Shown here in pieces: positions 1 to 11,239 of a stretch of 37,056 nucleotides of DNA. The translations under genes were made by a program, and so were the position numbers. Under the pieces are notes generated by a model. That model had not been told where the DNA came from and ran no database searches. It worked only from the letters and a program-made list of their open reading frames with translations. The first letter of the stretch is position 1. Every line of letters starts with the position of its first letter. Location: the NCBI GenBank assembly GCA_003254885.1, contig QANT01001255.1:1-37056 (forward strand), written 5' to 3'. The stretch is from Purshia tridentata. Taxonomy: Eukaryota > Streptophyta > Magnoliopsida > Rosales > Rosaceae.

Positions 1-650
1 TTTTTTTTACTGGAGGGGCAAAAAGGGAATAGAAAAAGAAAAAAACAAGGTGGTCAACTTAGCAGCAAAGGGTGGTCGGTATAGCTTGGGTCAGAAAATA
101 ATCCACACTCTTTGGGCCAATAAAGGAAAAACCTAGGGAGACACTAAGGAGCATATTCTGAAACGTGGGAAACCAAACCATCAAACCAATTCCCCATGCA
201 CTGATTTATGGGGATTGTGTGAGGATCGAGACGTGCTAATGGTAGCAAGGTCACCCACTCTCCCCATAATCTCTCTCTCAGTATACTATATAAGAAAGAG
301 GTAAAATTATTAAAGGCAAGGCGAATAACTAAGACCTTACTATAGCAATCAAAGTTAGACACTTGCTCATTTCAGCATCGGAGTGTAATTGTAGGTAAAT
401 TACACCCTTGTCATCAGATCGAGTAAGAGATTCAAGGAAGACGTCAAGCTCAATTCTGGTTATTCGATTAAGGTAAGGTTGATTAAATTATTGTTGATCA
501 ATTATTATTATCGGAGATTTTTGGCATCAATAGTAGTATTATACCAAATACAATTTATTGGTCAAAAGCGTGGTCTGTACTTGAAATTTACAATAGTTAA
601 ATATACAAACCTTATAAAATCATTGTACAAATTGACTTCTTGCAACATTG
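1..650. other. AT-rich flank, no supported gene
   Basis: I see no convincing coding region. Short open frames on both strands lack splice signals or recognisable motifs. The stretch could be the far-left part of transposon A or older repeat debris. No CACTA-type terminus (CACTACAA...) was found here, so the left boundary of A is not fixed. Confidence 0.5.
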
Positions 651-990
651 TCCAAACCAAACCGATGTATCTAACACCTATATACACCTAAAAAAGTAGA
701 CATTAGCATCCTATACAACGGTTTAAGAACAAAAAACTGATGTCCTAAGTAGATTTATGCATCAGTTTATAACACAAAACCAATGTACCAATACTTATAT
801 ACATCAATCTAAATGTGAAATTAGTATCTACACAAAAATTTTATAACAAAAAACCAATTTTCTACGTAACTTCATGCAAGGGTTTTTCAAATAAACGGTT
901 GTATCACACAGTTATATATAGCAAAATTAACTTATATTTTTAATCCCAAACAAAGGTTATACCACAAAAACTGATGTTCTTAGTGCATTC
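651..990. repeat. Left subterminal repeat region of outer CACTA-like element A
   Basis: Short degenerate motifs recur in both orientations (ACAACGGTTTA, AAAACTGATGT, AAACCAATGT, ACGGTTGTAT). This is the pattern of subterminal transposase-binding arrays in CACTA (En/Spm) transposons. The same motif class resumes at 19,034, on the other side of the nested insertions, and ends in a CACTA-type terminus at 19,452. That links the two halves as one element split by LTR B. The left terminus itself is not recognised. Confidence 0.55.
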
Positions 991-1670
991 TGTGAGATCC
1001 CAAAAAATGATTATAATTAATTTTGGAGTAATTGTAATTTAAGGATAATTAAGTTATTAATTTGGAGACACTGGAATTTATTTAAGGAATTTTGATTGTT
1101 CAATAGTGGATTTAAGGTCGTAGAAAATTAAGATAAATCAAGACGAGGTCGTAGGATTTTATAGAATGTTTTTTGGACCTCGGAATTATTTTGGTGATTT
1201 AATTGAATATTAAGGATTTTAGTGAGCCATTGAGGAATAATACAAATTAGGAAATGCCTAGTCTTAATCTTAGTCTCATTCAGAAGGTTTCGACTTAACG
1301 AACGCGTAGACTTGAATGGAATGCGATTTGGAGTTACGGTTTAGATTTTACGAACGTTCAAACTTGAGGGGCATTTTTGTAATTTTACCTCAAGGGTTTA
1401 AATACCCAAAATTTCCATTTATCTCACATTTCTCTCTCCCTCTCCCGATCATCTCTCTTTCACTTTGATCTGTTCTCTATTGCCTTCTCCCCTTCATCGT
1501 CACTATCGTCGGCGCGTGGGGGAGTTTCCAGCGGCGGATGGAGGAGATTTTTATCTCCCCAAACTCGCCTCTCTCTCCTCTCCCTCCCCATGCCCATCTC
1601 TCACCAAGAAACACCCGGAAACCCAAAACCTAGTCAAAGATTCGACTACCCTGCTCATATATTATTTTGT
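991..1670 (+). mobile_element. Gypsy-type LTR B, left part
   Basis: It begins TGTGAGATCCCAAAAAATG at 991, directly after CATTC (986-990). The same CATTC follows the matching right end at 19,028, so these are the two ends of one insertion with a 5-bp TSD. The part contains a TATA-like TTTAAATACC near 1,397 and a CT-rich leader (1,425-1,600), as in the R/U5 region of LTRs. No internal retroelement domain is attached, so it looks like a lone LTR of about 1.1 kb once the nested insertions are subtracted. The junction with element C (about 1,620-1,690) is uncertain. Confidence 0.65.
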
Positions 1671-1925
1671 CATTTATAATTTAATGTTTGAAAAACTAAT
1701 ATATAAACTCATTAGCAACGAAACGAATATAACTTGGCGACCGAATATTTCATCGCCTATATATTATTGGGCGACGAAGTATATATTTGGTTGCCCATTT
1801 CATGCGCGGGTCAATGCGTGCATCGACTGAACCTTAGTCGACCAACCATTTGGTCGCCTATTATATAAGTGTTGGTAGCAAATTTTTGAGGTGCCAAATT
1901 TTTTAGCGCGCCAAATTTTGGCTCC

Positions 1926-2300
1926 CCTGATTGTTTTATTTCATTTTATCAGTTCCCTCTCTTAACACTCTCTCTCCCCGAAGTCTATCTCCTCTCTGTA
2001 TCTTCTTCCTCCTCTCGCCTGTACACTTTCATCCCTCTTTGTTTTCTCTCAAATCGGCCATGGTGGCCGGCAAAACCATTTGCCTCTCTTCCTCATATTT
2101 CTTCCTTGACCTTTCTCTGCCCAAAAATCCCTAAGATCCCGAGAAACCCAGCTCAACAAAGCCACGCGACCCGGCCGTGTTCTTTATCGGGTTCTAGCTG
2201 TTTTCGGCCACCAATGGCATGGGTTTTTGGTGGGTTTTTATACCCTCTCCATGGGCTTTATTCCCCTAAGCTTTGGCCTTCCAATTTTATGTAATTTTGA
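1926..2300 (+). other. CT-rich leader-like segment in element C
   Basis: The region is rich in CT runs, with an ATG near 2,060 (GGCCATGGTGGCC context) and two short overlapping open frames without recognisable domains. It resembles a 5' untranslated leader or first exon captured with a host gene. I cannot name a source gene. From about 2,300 to 2,700 the sequence is AT-rich and intron-like. Confidence 0.3.
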
Positions 2301-2700
2301 TTTTCAATTTTTAGGGTTTTAAACCCCGAACAACAGAATTGCTTATTTTGATATTGTATTTTTGAGACCATTAGGGAAATCAAATAGAAGCTCTGCTATA
2401 TAAAGTGAATTATAAATCTTATGCTATATTCTAATGTTTTGGAACTTATTACACTGTAAGTTAGCCTTCTAATCATCTCATTAGTATTCATACAGTCATT
2501 TTAATAGAAATGTTAAATATCAAATTCTTCAACGCATGGCTTGACTGAAGAAACCTAATCAGGGGTAGCCATAATCTCTATTCGTCCTTTATCTGCCTAT
2601 TTTTATGTTAAGTTCCTATTTTATTAAATAGTTATAGCTTTAATAAAGAGTTATATATTTATTTTGATCTTAATTCACTTATGCATGTTGGGTTAATCAG

Positions 2701-2766
2701 CTGCCAGATGGAAAGGTCATGAAAGTCGGCACTAAATGGTTCCAAGCTCCTGAGGCTCTTTTTACT
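2701..2766 (+). pseudogene. Captured exon fragment of actin-related protein 2
   Basis: After an acceptor-like ...TTAATCAG, the frame reads LPDGKVMKVGTKWFQAPEAL followed by FT. This fits the ARP2 segment around LPDG..IKVGT..FQAPEALF of the actin fold; conventional actin has a different sequence here (FRCPE instead of FQAPE). ARP2 is a nucleating subunit of the cytoplasmic ARP2/3 complex. Only about 22 codons remain, with changes at otherwise conserved positions. No further ARP2 exon is seen before Copia-I, so the piece cannot encode a working protein. Identification is from memory of the family. Confidence 0.6.
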
Positions 2767-2974
2767 CTTATAATTTTCCAGTTCACCTATGCTCTGTTCT
2801 GGATTTTGGTTTTATTAATAAATTGTTCTCTAGTCAACTAAACTGCTGACATATGTTTTACTTCAAACAATTGTGTTGTGTTGATCATTATATACAATTA
2901 GTTTTCCACGAAATTGAATTATAATTGGCAATTGTGTTGACCATCACGATTTCATAGCTATTGATATTTTCCAG

Positions 2975-3043
2975 GCGAAACCTGCTTCAATGGCCACTAG
3001 TAATGTGGGTTCCCTCAACTTCACTAGTGAAACTGCACTAAAG
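2975..3043 (+). pseudogene. Unrecognised captured exon-like segment
   Basis: A 69-bp open stretch (23 codons, AKPASMATSNVGSLNFTSET and three more) is bounded by an acceptor (TTTTCCAG) and a donor (AAG|GTTAGTG). It lies in the same orientation as the ARP2 piece. I do not recognise the protein. It may come from a second captured gene or be a chance open frame in captured intron sequence. Confidence 0.3.
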
Positions 3044-3300
3044 GTTAGTGAAGTAGTACAGTTTCAAGTATCATATTGTTTGAGAGATATGTAACATACC
3101 CTTTAATCAATGGGACCAAATTATATAATTGAAATGTCAGGTGCTTGGAGGTCAGGAGCTTAGTCCAACTTAATTGTCACTTCTTGTCCTCTTTAGTGAG
3201 TAAAAACAATCACTGACCAAGCTAATTGCATTACTTTTTGTGGTATACTTTGGAATATCTAATTTATCATTATATATACGGCATATGTTCTATGACTTCA

Positions 3301-3946
3301 TGTTGAATGTTTTCAAAATATAAAGTAGGCCACCAACGGTTGGCTGTATAGTTGAAAACCAGTTTGTGCCTGTTGGCTTGAAGCAATGTATCCTTTGGTG
3401 ATTTAAACTTCTGAAACTTTTGGGAAATGTTGTAATCACTTCAGTTATGAATATATGGCCTTAAAGTCACAATCTTTTATGGAAAGATATGATTCTTATG
3501 AAGAGGTACCTCTTGTTTAAAAGGTATAACCCATTTGAATTAATTCAAATAAATGGTTGCCATACCACTTTATAAAGGGTACTTGATGCTCTATAAATAG
3601 AGGGAATTTCTGCAAAGAAAATATACTGAAACCTAACATTCTTATCCTCTATCATTTTACTGCAAACTATAGAATTAAGAACTAATTTCTGCAGTTTTAG
3701 TTCTTAATTAATCTTGAGCCTTTCCTGTTTATCTCTCAGGTGTTTGGTTTGTTTTTTGTTGCAAGACATTAACAAACACATAGTGTTTTCACTAGGCTTC
3801 ATTGTATCCACAAGGCTTATTTGCATATCCCATTTGCACATTGATTGTGGGGGCAAATAAAGTCTAAAAGAAAGCGAATTTATTCGTGCCTAGAAGCAAG
3901 TTTCTTTCATCTTTTTGGCCGCCACAACTTACAATTTTTTCCAACA
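3301..3946 (+). repeat. 5' LTR of Copia-I
   Basis: 646 bp, ends TGTTG...CAACA. It contains a TATA box CTATAAATAG at 3,591-3,600, presumably the retrotransposon promoter. The preceding CTTCA is the left copy of the TSD. Confidence 0.92.
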
Positions 3947-5754
3947 ATTTTCAGACTTGATTTATTGCTGTGGCTACTTTGTCCATGAAGGATTTTACAT
4001 CTAGTTTCGTGAAGCTTGATTGTTTTGATGGAGGGAATTTTAGGCGGTGGCAAACGAAGTTGCACTTTCTTCTTACAAGTCTCAAGGTGGTGTATGTACT
4101 CACTACTCCAAGGCTAGCGGAAGATGAAGCAGAGTCACTTGCTGCCCATCGAGAACATGTTAAATGGGATCAAGATGATTACATTTGCAAGGGGCACATT
4201 TACAATGCCATGACTGATGCCTTGTTCGACATCTACCATGAGATGAAGACTTCTAAAGAGATATGGGATGCACTTGAGGCTAAGTATATGACTGAAGATG
4301 CCACAAGTAAGAAGTTTCTTGTTTCTAAGTTTTTCAATTATAAAATGACGGATGATGGAAATGTTATTGAACAATTCCATGAGATTATACATATGCATAA
4401 CCAATTTTCTCAATACAAAATGTCTATAGATGAGTCAATCCTTGTTTCTACTATCACGGAGAAATTACCATCTTCATGGAAGGAATACAAGAAGAACCTC
4501 AAACACAAGAAAGAGGATCTCACCAGACAACACTTTCAGATTGAGGAAGAGTGTAAAGTTCGTGAGAAAGTGTCACGCCCCAAATCTAAAATATACCTAT
4601 ATATCTCAGATTTAGGGGTGAATCACATCTTGATCGAAGTAAATTAATTAACTTCAACCAAAATGTGATATATACTAGCGTAGAGTAAATTAATTTTGCT
4701 TGGAAATTAAAACGAAATTCTTAAACAAGTCAAAGTAAACTATTACTTTATATCAGAGTAGGTAGGTTCCAAAATACAGGGTAATTGATTTTTTTGAAGT
4801 ACATTTATTTGCTACTAAAAGTAGAATAATAAGCACAGCAATTTCCTAGGCACCACTTGATGTTCATTCTTGAAATTAGCACCTGCACAAGTCTGTTAAC
4901 AGCGTGAGCTTTTAAAGCTCAGTAGGGACTTTTAGTTCCTCATGGACAACTATTACACTTGATCAACATTTAATAAGATAGTAAATAATCACTGTCAATC
5001 ATGCATGCAAAAATGAACAATGCATGTACTCACTCCTTATCTACTCCCGTTGACACACACACAAGACAAATAGGCCTACACTTCCCATATCGTGCATCTT
5101 ACCCCTGTGGCCCCGAATGTCCCATGTATGAGCCAACACCCGTCCGTCCCTTAGCCCCAAATATTTTAAATATTGTTCTTTCCACTTTTCCTTCAACAAT
5201 CATGAGAACACCAGGTACATTTCCCTTTCTCCTGAGTGTCTCTAATAAATCACGAGACCACCGGGTACATCTCCCTTTCTCCTCGGTATCTCAATTAATC
5301 GTTTTCTTGACACTGTTCACAACCACACTTTTCTCATGTACTTTTGATTATGCATGGAATGCCATAATCAGTAATGAAAATTAAATGATCATACCCACAA
5401 ATGTATCTTCATGATAATGACAAATGATAAAAGCATCAGGCCATAACTTCACCATTTATTTTATAAACAATAATAAAGATAATAAGAGAATAACCATAAT
5501 AATTGAACTGACAAGAATGAGAACAATTTGGATTGACTAAAATAGAACATATCACACAGGAGCATACCAAGGAACAATATATCTATAATTATATAGTCCA
5601 GTCATTGGGGACGACCTACCTTAATTTCTTGAAGGGTTCTCTCTCGATTGGTTTCCACGTGCTTGGGTCTTTCTTTCTAACCTCTTGAGTTCTATAGAGG
5701 CTAAAACTTGTGAATTCCTTCTTAAGTTTTCCTTTCTTCTTCTTTGCCCTTTTC

Positions 5755-5975
5755 TCTAGCTCTCTCCCTCTTCTTTCTTTCTTTCTCTCTTTCTCTCTCT
5801 TTCTTTTCTTTCTTTCTTTTTTTTCTTTCTTTCTTTCTTTCTTTCTCTCTTTCTTTCTGTCTCTCCTTCTTTCTTTCTCTCCTTTCTTTCTTTCCCTCCT
5901 TTCTTTCTTTCTCTCCTTTCTTTCTCTCCTTTCTTTCTTTCCTTTCTTTCTCTCCTTTCTTTCTCTCCTTCTTTG
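5755..5975. repeat. CTTT/CTCTTT low-complexity tract in LTR D
   Basis: About 220 bp of nearly pure CTTTC/CTCTTTC repeats, GA-rich on the strand of the LTR. It lies directly downstream of the minus-strand TATA box, so it would be the start of the LTR transcript. Open frames of Lys/Glu/Arg or Leu/Ser/Phe through it are artefacts of composition. Confidence 0.9.
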
Positions 5976-6097
5976 GTTGCTTAAGAGTGCTCATCACTCA
6001 CATAACCTCCCTATTTATAGCCAACTTCTTGGTTCAAGTAACTATTTAGTTAGCTCATCTAGTTATGCCATTAGAATGGCTATCATTACTTAAGTAA

Positions 6098-6260
6098 TGA
6101 CTCACCCTTTTAAAACCAATCACAACCTCACACCATGCCTTGTAATCACTACTAGTGGTGACTCACCCTTTTAAACCCAATCACAAGCTCACACCATGCC
6201 TTATAATCACTACTAGTGGTGACTCACCCTTTTAAAACCAATCACAAGTTCACACACCTC
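6098..6260. repeat. 61-bp tandem repeats in LTR D
   Basis: TGACTCACCCTTTTAAA recurs at 6,098, 6,159 and 6,220, exactly 61 bp apart. There are two full units and a partial third, each with AATCACAA...CTCACACCATGCCTT and CACTACTAGTGG. The array lies upstream of the minus-strand TATA box, the position of an LTR enhancer. Confidence 0.9.
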
Positions 6261-6450
6261 ACTTTCCTTCACCAATCACAAACTCACACACCTCACTTTC
6301 TTTCACCAATCACAAACTCACACACCTCACTTTTTTTCACCAATCACAAATTCACACACCTCACTTTCTTACACCTCACTTTCTTTCACCAATCACAAAC
6401 TCACAAACCACCTTTCTTTCACCAATCACAAGCTCACACACAAACCACAA
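6235..6450. repeat. 34-bp tandem repeats in LTR D
   Basis: CACCAATCACAAACTCACAC units recur with AATCACA at 6,240, 6,274, 6,308, 6,342, 6,391 and 6,424. The spacing is 34 bp, with one 49-bp step caused by a local 15-bp duplication. The array seems to have grown out of part of the neighbouring 61-bp repeat, with which it shares AATCACAAxxTCACA. Confidence 0.88.
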
Positions 6451-6661
6451 AACCAATGAGAAACTAAGCAATCCAAGTGTAAAAGTTGCCTTCCAAGTAT
6501 CTAATCATCAAACATATATGTATATGTCTATACATATGCTTTTCCTTTATTTATTTAGTTGGGCTTTTCACTCATTTAAAAGATCCATTTACTTGGGCTA
6601 AAACAATGTAATCCAAAGTTAAGTACTTAACCTATTCTAAAGCCCATAACTAAATTTATTT

Positions 6662-6663
<2 letters not shown>

Positions 6664-6688
<25 letters not shown>
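6664..6688. repeat. (TA)n microsatellite
   Basis: A run of about 12 TA units just inside the right edge of LTR D. Confidence 0.9.
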
Positions 6689-6692
<4 letters not shown>

Positions 6693-6941
6693 AGGGATAT
6701 TACAGAAAGCTAATGATGTTTCCTCATCAAAAATCCATATGGTTGATGATGGACCTAAGGAATCAAATCAAGGAAACAAAAAGAGGAATCCAACAAAGAC
6801 CACCAAAATCCAAAGAAAAAGAAAGGTAGTTGTTTCCATTGTGGTAAACCAGGCCATTTTAAGAGGGATTGTCGTCAATTCAAGAAATAACAAGAGTCAA
6901 ACTCCAAAGACAAGTTTGTTGCCATTATTTCTAAAATCAAT

Positions 6942-9900
6942 GTGATGGAAGACAATGATGCTTGGTGGGTCGATTATGGAGCAACCAAGCATGTGTGCAA
7001 AGACAAGAACCTATTCAAGAATTATGTGCCTAATGAGGAAGCTGATGTTCTCAACATGAGAAATGCTTCTACTGCTGCTGTTAAGGGAAAAGGCACAATT
7101 GAATTAAAGTTCACATTTGGAAAGGTGCTTACTCTCATTGATGTTTATCATGTTCCTAATGTTAGAAAGAATCTGGTTTATAGAAGTCTTCTCAACAAGT
7201 TTGGGTTTAAGTTGGTATTTGAGTCAAATAAATTTATCTTGACTAAGGGTGGGACATTTGTTGGAAAGAGTTATATGTATAATGGAATGTTCAAACTCAA
7301 TCTCAATAAAACTTCCATCATTTCTGTTTACTTGCTCGATTCTTTATCCTTATGGCATAATAGACTAGGTCATATTAATAAAAAGAGAATGAATGACAGG
7401 TCTAATCTAGATTTAATTCCTAAGCATATGGATGACTTGCATGATAAATGTATAAAATGCTTGCAAACAAAGACCACTAGGAAACCTTTTCCTAAAAAGA
7501 TAGAAAGGAATTCCTCTTTACTTTAACTAATTTATAGTGATGTATATGATTTACATAGTACACCTACTAGAGGAGGAAAGAAATATTTTGTGACCTTTAT
7601 AAATGATTTTAGTAGGTTATGCTATGTTTACCTTATGCATACTAAAAGTGAAGTTCTTGATAAATTTAAAATTTACAAGAATGAAGTAGAAAACCTTTGT
7701 GAAACAAAAATCAAGTGTCTTAGGTCCGATAGAGGTGGAGAATATCATTTTCCATCTTACTGTGAATCACCTGGTATTGTGCATGAAACTTTTATTGCTT
7801 ATATACCACAACAAAATGGTGTGTCAGAAAGGAAAAATAGGACACTTGTTGAAATGGTTAATGTTATGCTTCTAAACTCTAATCTTAGTAAAAGTTGTTG
7901 GCGAGAAGCAGTGCTCACTGCATGCCACATTCTGAATAGAGTTCCTACCAAAAATCAAAAGGTTACACTTTATGAACTATGGCTCAAGAGAAAACCAAAT
8001 CTAAGTTATCTTAGAGTTTGGGGGTGTAGGGCTATTGTAAGGCTACTGGAACCCAAGATAAAGAAGTTGGGACCAAAGGCAATAGAGTGCATATTTTTGG
8101 GATATGCAGAACATAGCAAAGGCTATCAGTTTCTTGTCATAGAACTTAATGATTCTATAGGGGTTAATACGGTGATTGAATGTAGAGATGCAAAACTTTG
8201 TGAAAAAAGATTCAATGGAACTAAGAATTGGTGGAGGTTCCACCAAGAAATGAGAACAATGTACTAATCGTGTCCGAACCACCAAGTGATGATGAAGAAT
8301 CTGTTGAAACAAATGAACCTAGGAGAAGAAAAAGAAGAAGGATTCAAAAATCTTTTGGACCGGATTTCATAGTATACCTTGTTGAAGGAATAAGAGACTC
8401 TCATAGTAAACAAGCTACGATTACTTCAAGTATAAAGTTGGATCCTCTAACCTTTGAAGAAGCAATGAAATCTCAAGATGCAGCTTTTTGGAAAGAAGCA
8501 ATTAATGATGAGATTGACTCAATCATGAGCCACCAAACTTGGAAATTGGTTGACTTACCCCCTGGTTCTAAACCTATAGGGTGTAAATGGATTTTCAAGA
8601 AGAAAATGAAAATTGATGGAACAATTGACAAGTTCAAGGCAAGATTAATTGCCAAAGGCTTCACACAAAAGGAGGCATAAATTACTTTGATACCTATGCT
8701 CCAGTTGCAAGAACTTCAACTATAAGTGTTCTCATTGCCTTGGCATCTATTTACAAGTTTGAAATTCACCAAATGGATATTAAAACTGCATTCCTAAATG
8801 GTGAATTAGAGGAAGAGATTTACATGAACCAACCAGAGGGTTTTGTCATGGCTGGACAAGAACATAAGGTGTGTAAATTGGTTAAATCATTATATGGTTT
8901 AAAACAAGCACCTAAGCAATGGCATGAGAGGTTTGATAAGGTGATTGTATCCAATGGTTTTAGGATACATGAATCAGATAAATGTGTTTATAGCAAGTTC
9001 CAAAAAGATAGAGGAGTAATTATTTGCTTATATGTTGATGACATGTTGATCTTTGGAACTGACATGGATTGCATAAACACAACAAAGAATTTCTTGTCAT
9101 CTGGTTTTGATATGAAGGACATGGGAAATGCTGATGTAATTCTTGGCATGAGAATCAAAATGTGTAACGATGGATTGATGTCAACACAATCTCATTACAT
9201 TGAAAAGATACTTGAGAGATTCAATCTCTTTGATTCAAATCCAGTTGCAACCCCCTATGATCCAAATATCAAATTGTACCCCAATAAAGGAAAAGCTATA
9301 AATCAATTAGAGTATTACAAAGTTGTTGGATGCTTAATGTATGCCATGACTTGCACTAGACCAGATATAGCATTTTCTGTAAGTAAACTTAGTAGGTTTA
9401 CTTGTTGCCCTAGTCAATTACATTGGAATGTAATCAACAGAATTTTGAAGTATCTAAAAAGTACTTTAGACTATGGAATTTGGTACAGCAGATATCCTAA
9501 AGTTTAGGAAAGATAAACATATACCAATTGGATAAATGATTTTAAAGATCATAAATCCACAAGTGGTTGGATTTCATACTTGGTGGAAGGGTCATCTCAT
9601 GGGCTCAAAGAAACAAACATGCATTTCAAACTCCACTATGGCGGCCGAGTTTGTAGCTTTGGCTTCTTGTAGTAAAGAAGCAAAATGGTTAAGAAATCTG
9701 TTAATAGAGATTCCAGTTTGCTCTAAACTAATGCCTCCTACCTCTATTCATTGTGATAGTCAAGCAACTTTGTCAAAAGCTTATTGCCAAATTTACAATG
9801 GTAAATCAATGCATATTGGCCTATAGTATAGTTATGTGAGGCAATTGATTGATGATGAAGTTATAATAAATTATGTAAGATCATGTCAAAATTTGGCAAA

Positions 9901-9979
9901 TTCATTAACAAAAGGACTTGCAAAGGATATGGTGTCTAAGACATCAAAAGGGATAGGGTTAAAGTCCACTCCTATTTGA
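6942..9979 (+). pseudogene. Copia-I pol remnant (PR-IN-RT-RNase H)
   Basis: Domains in order: aspartic protease WWVDYGATKHVC (the catalytic D-S/T-G is D-Y-G here); pre-integrase LWHNRLGHINKKRM with CIKCLQTKTTRKPF; integrase core with D in YSD just after the stop at 7,524, D in LRSDRGGEY and E in PQQNGVSERKNRTL; reverse transcriptase with QMDIKTAFLNGELEEEIYMN and intact CLYVDDMLIFG (near 9,031); RNase H with SKKQTCISNSTMAAEFVALA and SIHCDSQATL. Lesions: TAA at 7,524, one-base loss near 8,225, one-base loss near 8,675, TAG at 9,505, TAA at 9,514, frameshift near 9,580-9,600, TAG at 9,824. The frame ends at TGA 9,977-9,979. The sequence from 9,980 to 10,586 is non-coding up to the purine tract. 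Confidence 0.92.
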
Positions 9980-10586
9980 TTACCAATGATAAAAACTCAA
10001 CTCAACACTTGAAACATCAAGTCCTTGAGTTCAATGAGCAAAGTATATCATATGTTGTAATCGCAAGCACTATGTGTTGTCATATTAAATGAAAAACACC
10101 TTTTCACTTATTTTCCATCCAAGGTAAAAGTGCTTGGTACCTGTAATGAATGAAAGAAGATGAGTTATGGCTCTTAATAGATATGATTGAAAGTACTTAA
10201 TTTACAGGAGTACTACATATCTACCTATATGAGTGTACAAGGTGGTGCCGCTTTCTATGTCACTAAAGCACTCATGAAAGTGGATATAGACACAAGGCCA
10301 ATCCACATGTCGGTTTTTGAAACACACAAAAAGGGTTTAAAATGTTGGGTGTGAGATATATTCGGTTAGTCATATAAGATCGAAAATTCAAAGCAAGTGC
10401 TACTTATCCATCTTGATTAACTTTGATGTATTTTCACTAAGTTAAAGTTCAAGTCCAAAAGACACTTTAATTTATGCACAATGTTTTCAAGAAGTTTATG
10501 CTCAAGTAAGTTCTATAAAAGAATTTTAATTTTTCAGAGTCAAAATTATGTTTATAGAATTTTGTATTTTGAAAATGGTGGAGGAT

Positions 10587-11234
10587 TGTTGAATGTTTTC
10601 AAAATATAAAATAGGCCACCAACAGTTGGCTATATAGTTGAAAACCAGTTTGTGCCTTTTGGCTTGAAACAATTTATCCTTTAGTGATTTAAACTTCTGA
10701 AACTTTTGGGAAAGGTTGTAATCACTTCAGTTATGAATATATGGCCTTAAAGTCACAATCTTTCATGGAAAGATATGATTCTTATGAAGAGGTACCTCTT
10801 GTTTAAAAGGTATAATCCATTTGAATTAATTCAAATGAATGGCTGCCATACCAATTCATAAAGGGTACTTGATGCTCTATAAATAGAGGGATTTTCTGCA
10901 AGGAAAACATACTGAAACCTAACATTCTTATCCTCTATCATTTTACTGCAAACTATAGAATTAAGAACTAATTTCTGCAGTTTTGGTTCTTAATTAATCT
11001 TGAGCCTTTCTTGTTTATCTCTCAGGGTGTTTGGTTTGGTTTTTGTTGTGCAAGACATCAACAAACACATAGTGTTTTCACTAGGTTTCATTTTATCCAC
11101 AAGGCTTATTTACATATTCCCTTTGCACACTTATTGTGGGGGCAAATAAAGTCTAAAAGAAAGCGAATTCATTCGTGCCTTGAAGCAAGTTTCTTTCATC
11201 CTTTTGGCAACCACAACTTACAAGTTTTCCAACA
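10587..11234 (+). repeat. 3' LTR of Copia-I
   Basis: 648 bp, colinear with 3,301-3,946, with scattered substitutions and a few one- or two-base indels. The TATA motif is conserved at 10,877-10,886. The following CTTCA is the right TSD copy. A short open frame inside it is not a gene. Confidence 0.92.
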
Positions 11235-11239
11235 CTTCA

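Larger units (their letters stand above)
4571..6704 (-). mobile_element. Lone LTR D nested in Copia-I gag
   Basis: The insert runs TGTCACGCCCC...GGATATTACA and is flanked by a perfect 5-bp TSD GAAAG (4,566-4,570 and 6,705-6,709). Its left edge is the reverse complement of the right edge of LTR B, and its right edge resembles the left edge of B (TGTAATATCCCTAAAAAA against TGTGAGATCCCAAAAAAT). D is therefore a minus-strand LTR of a B-related family. No internal retroelement protein is found in 2.1 kb, so it is a solo LTR or a non-autonomous element. A TATA box on the minus strand (CTATAAATAG, 6,011-6,020) precedes a long GA-rich leader. Confidence 0.85.
3985..6945 (+). pseudogene. Copia-I gag, interrupted by LTR D and frameshifted
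   Basis: The first part (to about 4,570) encodes a UBN2/retrotransposon gag domain (FDGGNFRRWQTKLHFLL, IWDALEAKYM, FKNY-like KFFNYKM, LPSSWKEYKKNL). I use the ATG at 3,985; a GTG 15 bases earlier may be a mutated original ATG. The frame is cut at 4,570 by LTR D and resumes at 6,710. D plus its TSD copy add 2,139 bp, a multiple of three, so the frame itself is kept. Further on, a CCHC zinc knuckle (CFHCGKPGHFKRDC) is visible at about 6,831-6,872, but in a different frame from the preceding residues, so a one-base indel lies between about 6,740 and 6,825. Gag would package element RNA in cytoplasmic particles; this copy cannot make it whole. Confidence 0.88.
3301..11234 (+). mobile_element. Ty1/copia LTR retrotransposon Copia-I (split by LTR D)
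   Basis: Two LTRs (3,301-3,946 and 10,587-11,234) both run from TGTTGAATG to CCAACA and are flanked by the same 5-bp TSD CTTCA (3,296-3,300 and 11,235-11,239). The internal order gag, protease, integrase, RT, RNase H is that of Ty1/copia. A purine tract (GAAAATGGTGGAGGA) precedes the right LTR. A primer-binding site is poorly preserved: only TCAGA of the usual initiator-Met complement is visible after 3,946. By hand I count about 34 substitutions over about 646 aligned LTR positions (about 5%), so the insertion is not recent. The coding region is interrupted by stops, frameshifts and nested LTR D. Confidence 0.93.

Noticed and set aside
5710..6093. Long open frames rich in Leu/Ser/Phe (+) or Lys/Glu/Arg (-)
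   Set aside because: They run through the CTTTC microsatellite of LTR D; simple composition keeps every frame open.
6235..6450. Regular 34-bp repeats that could suggest a CRISPR array
   Set aside because: Units are contiguous tandem copies with no unique spacers, inside a plant LTR.
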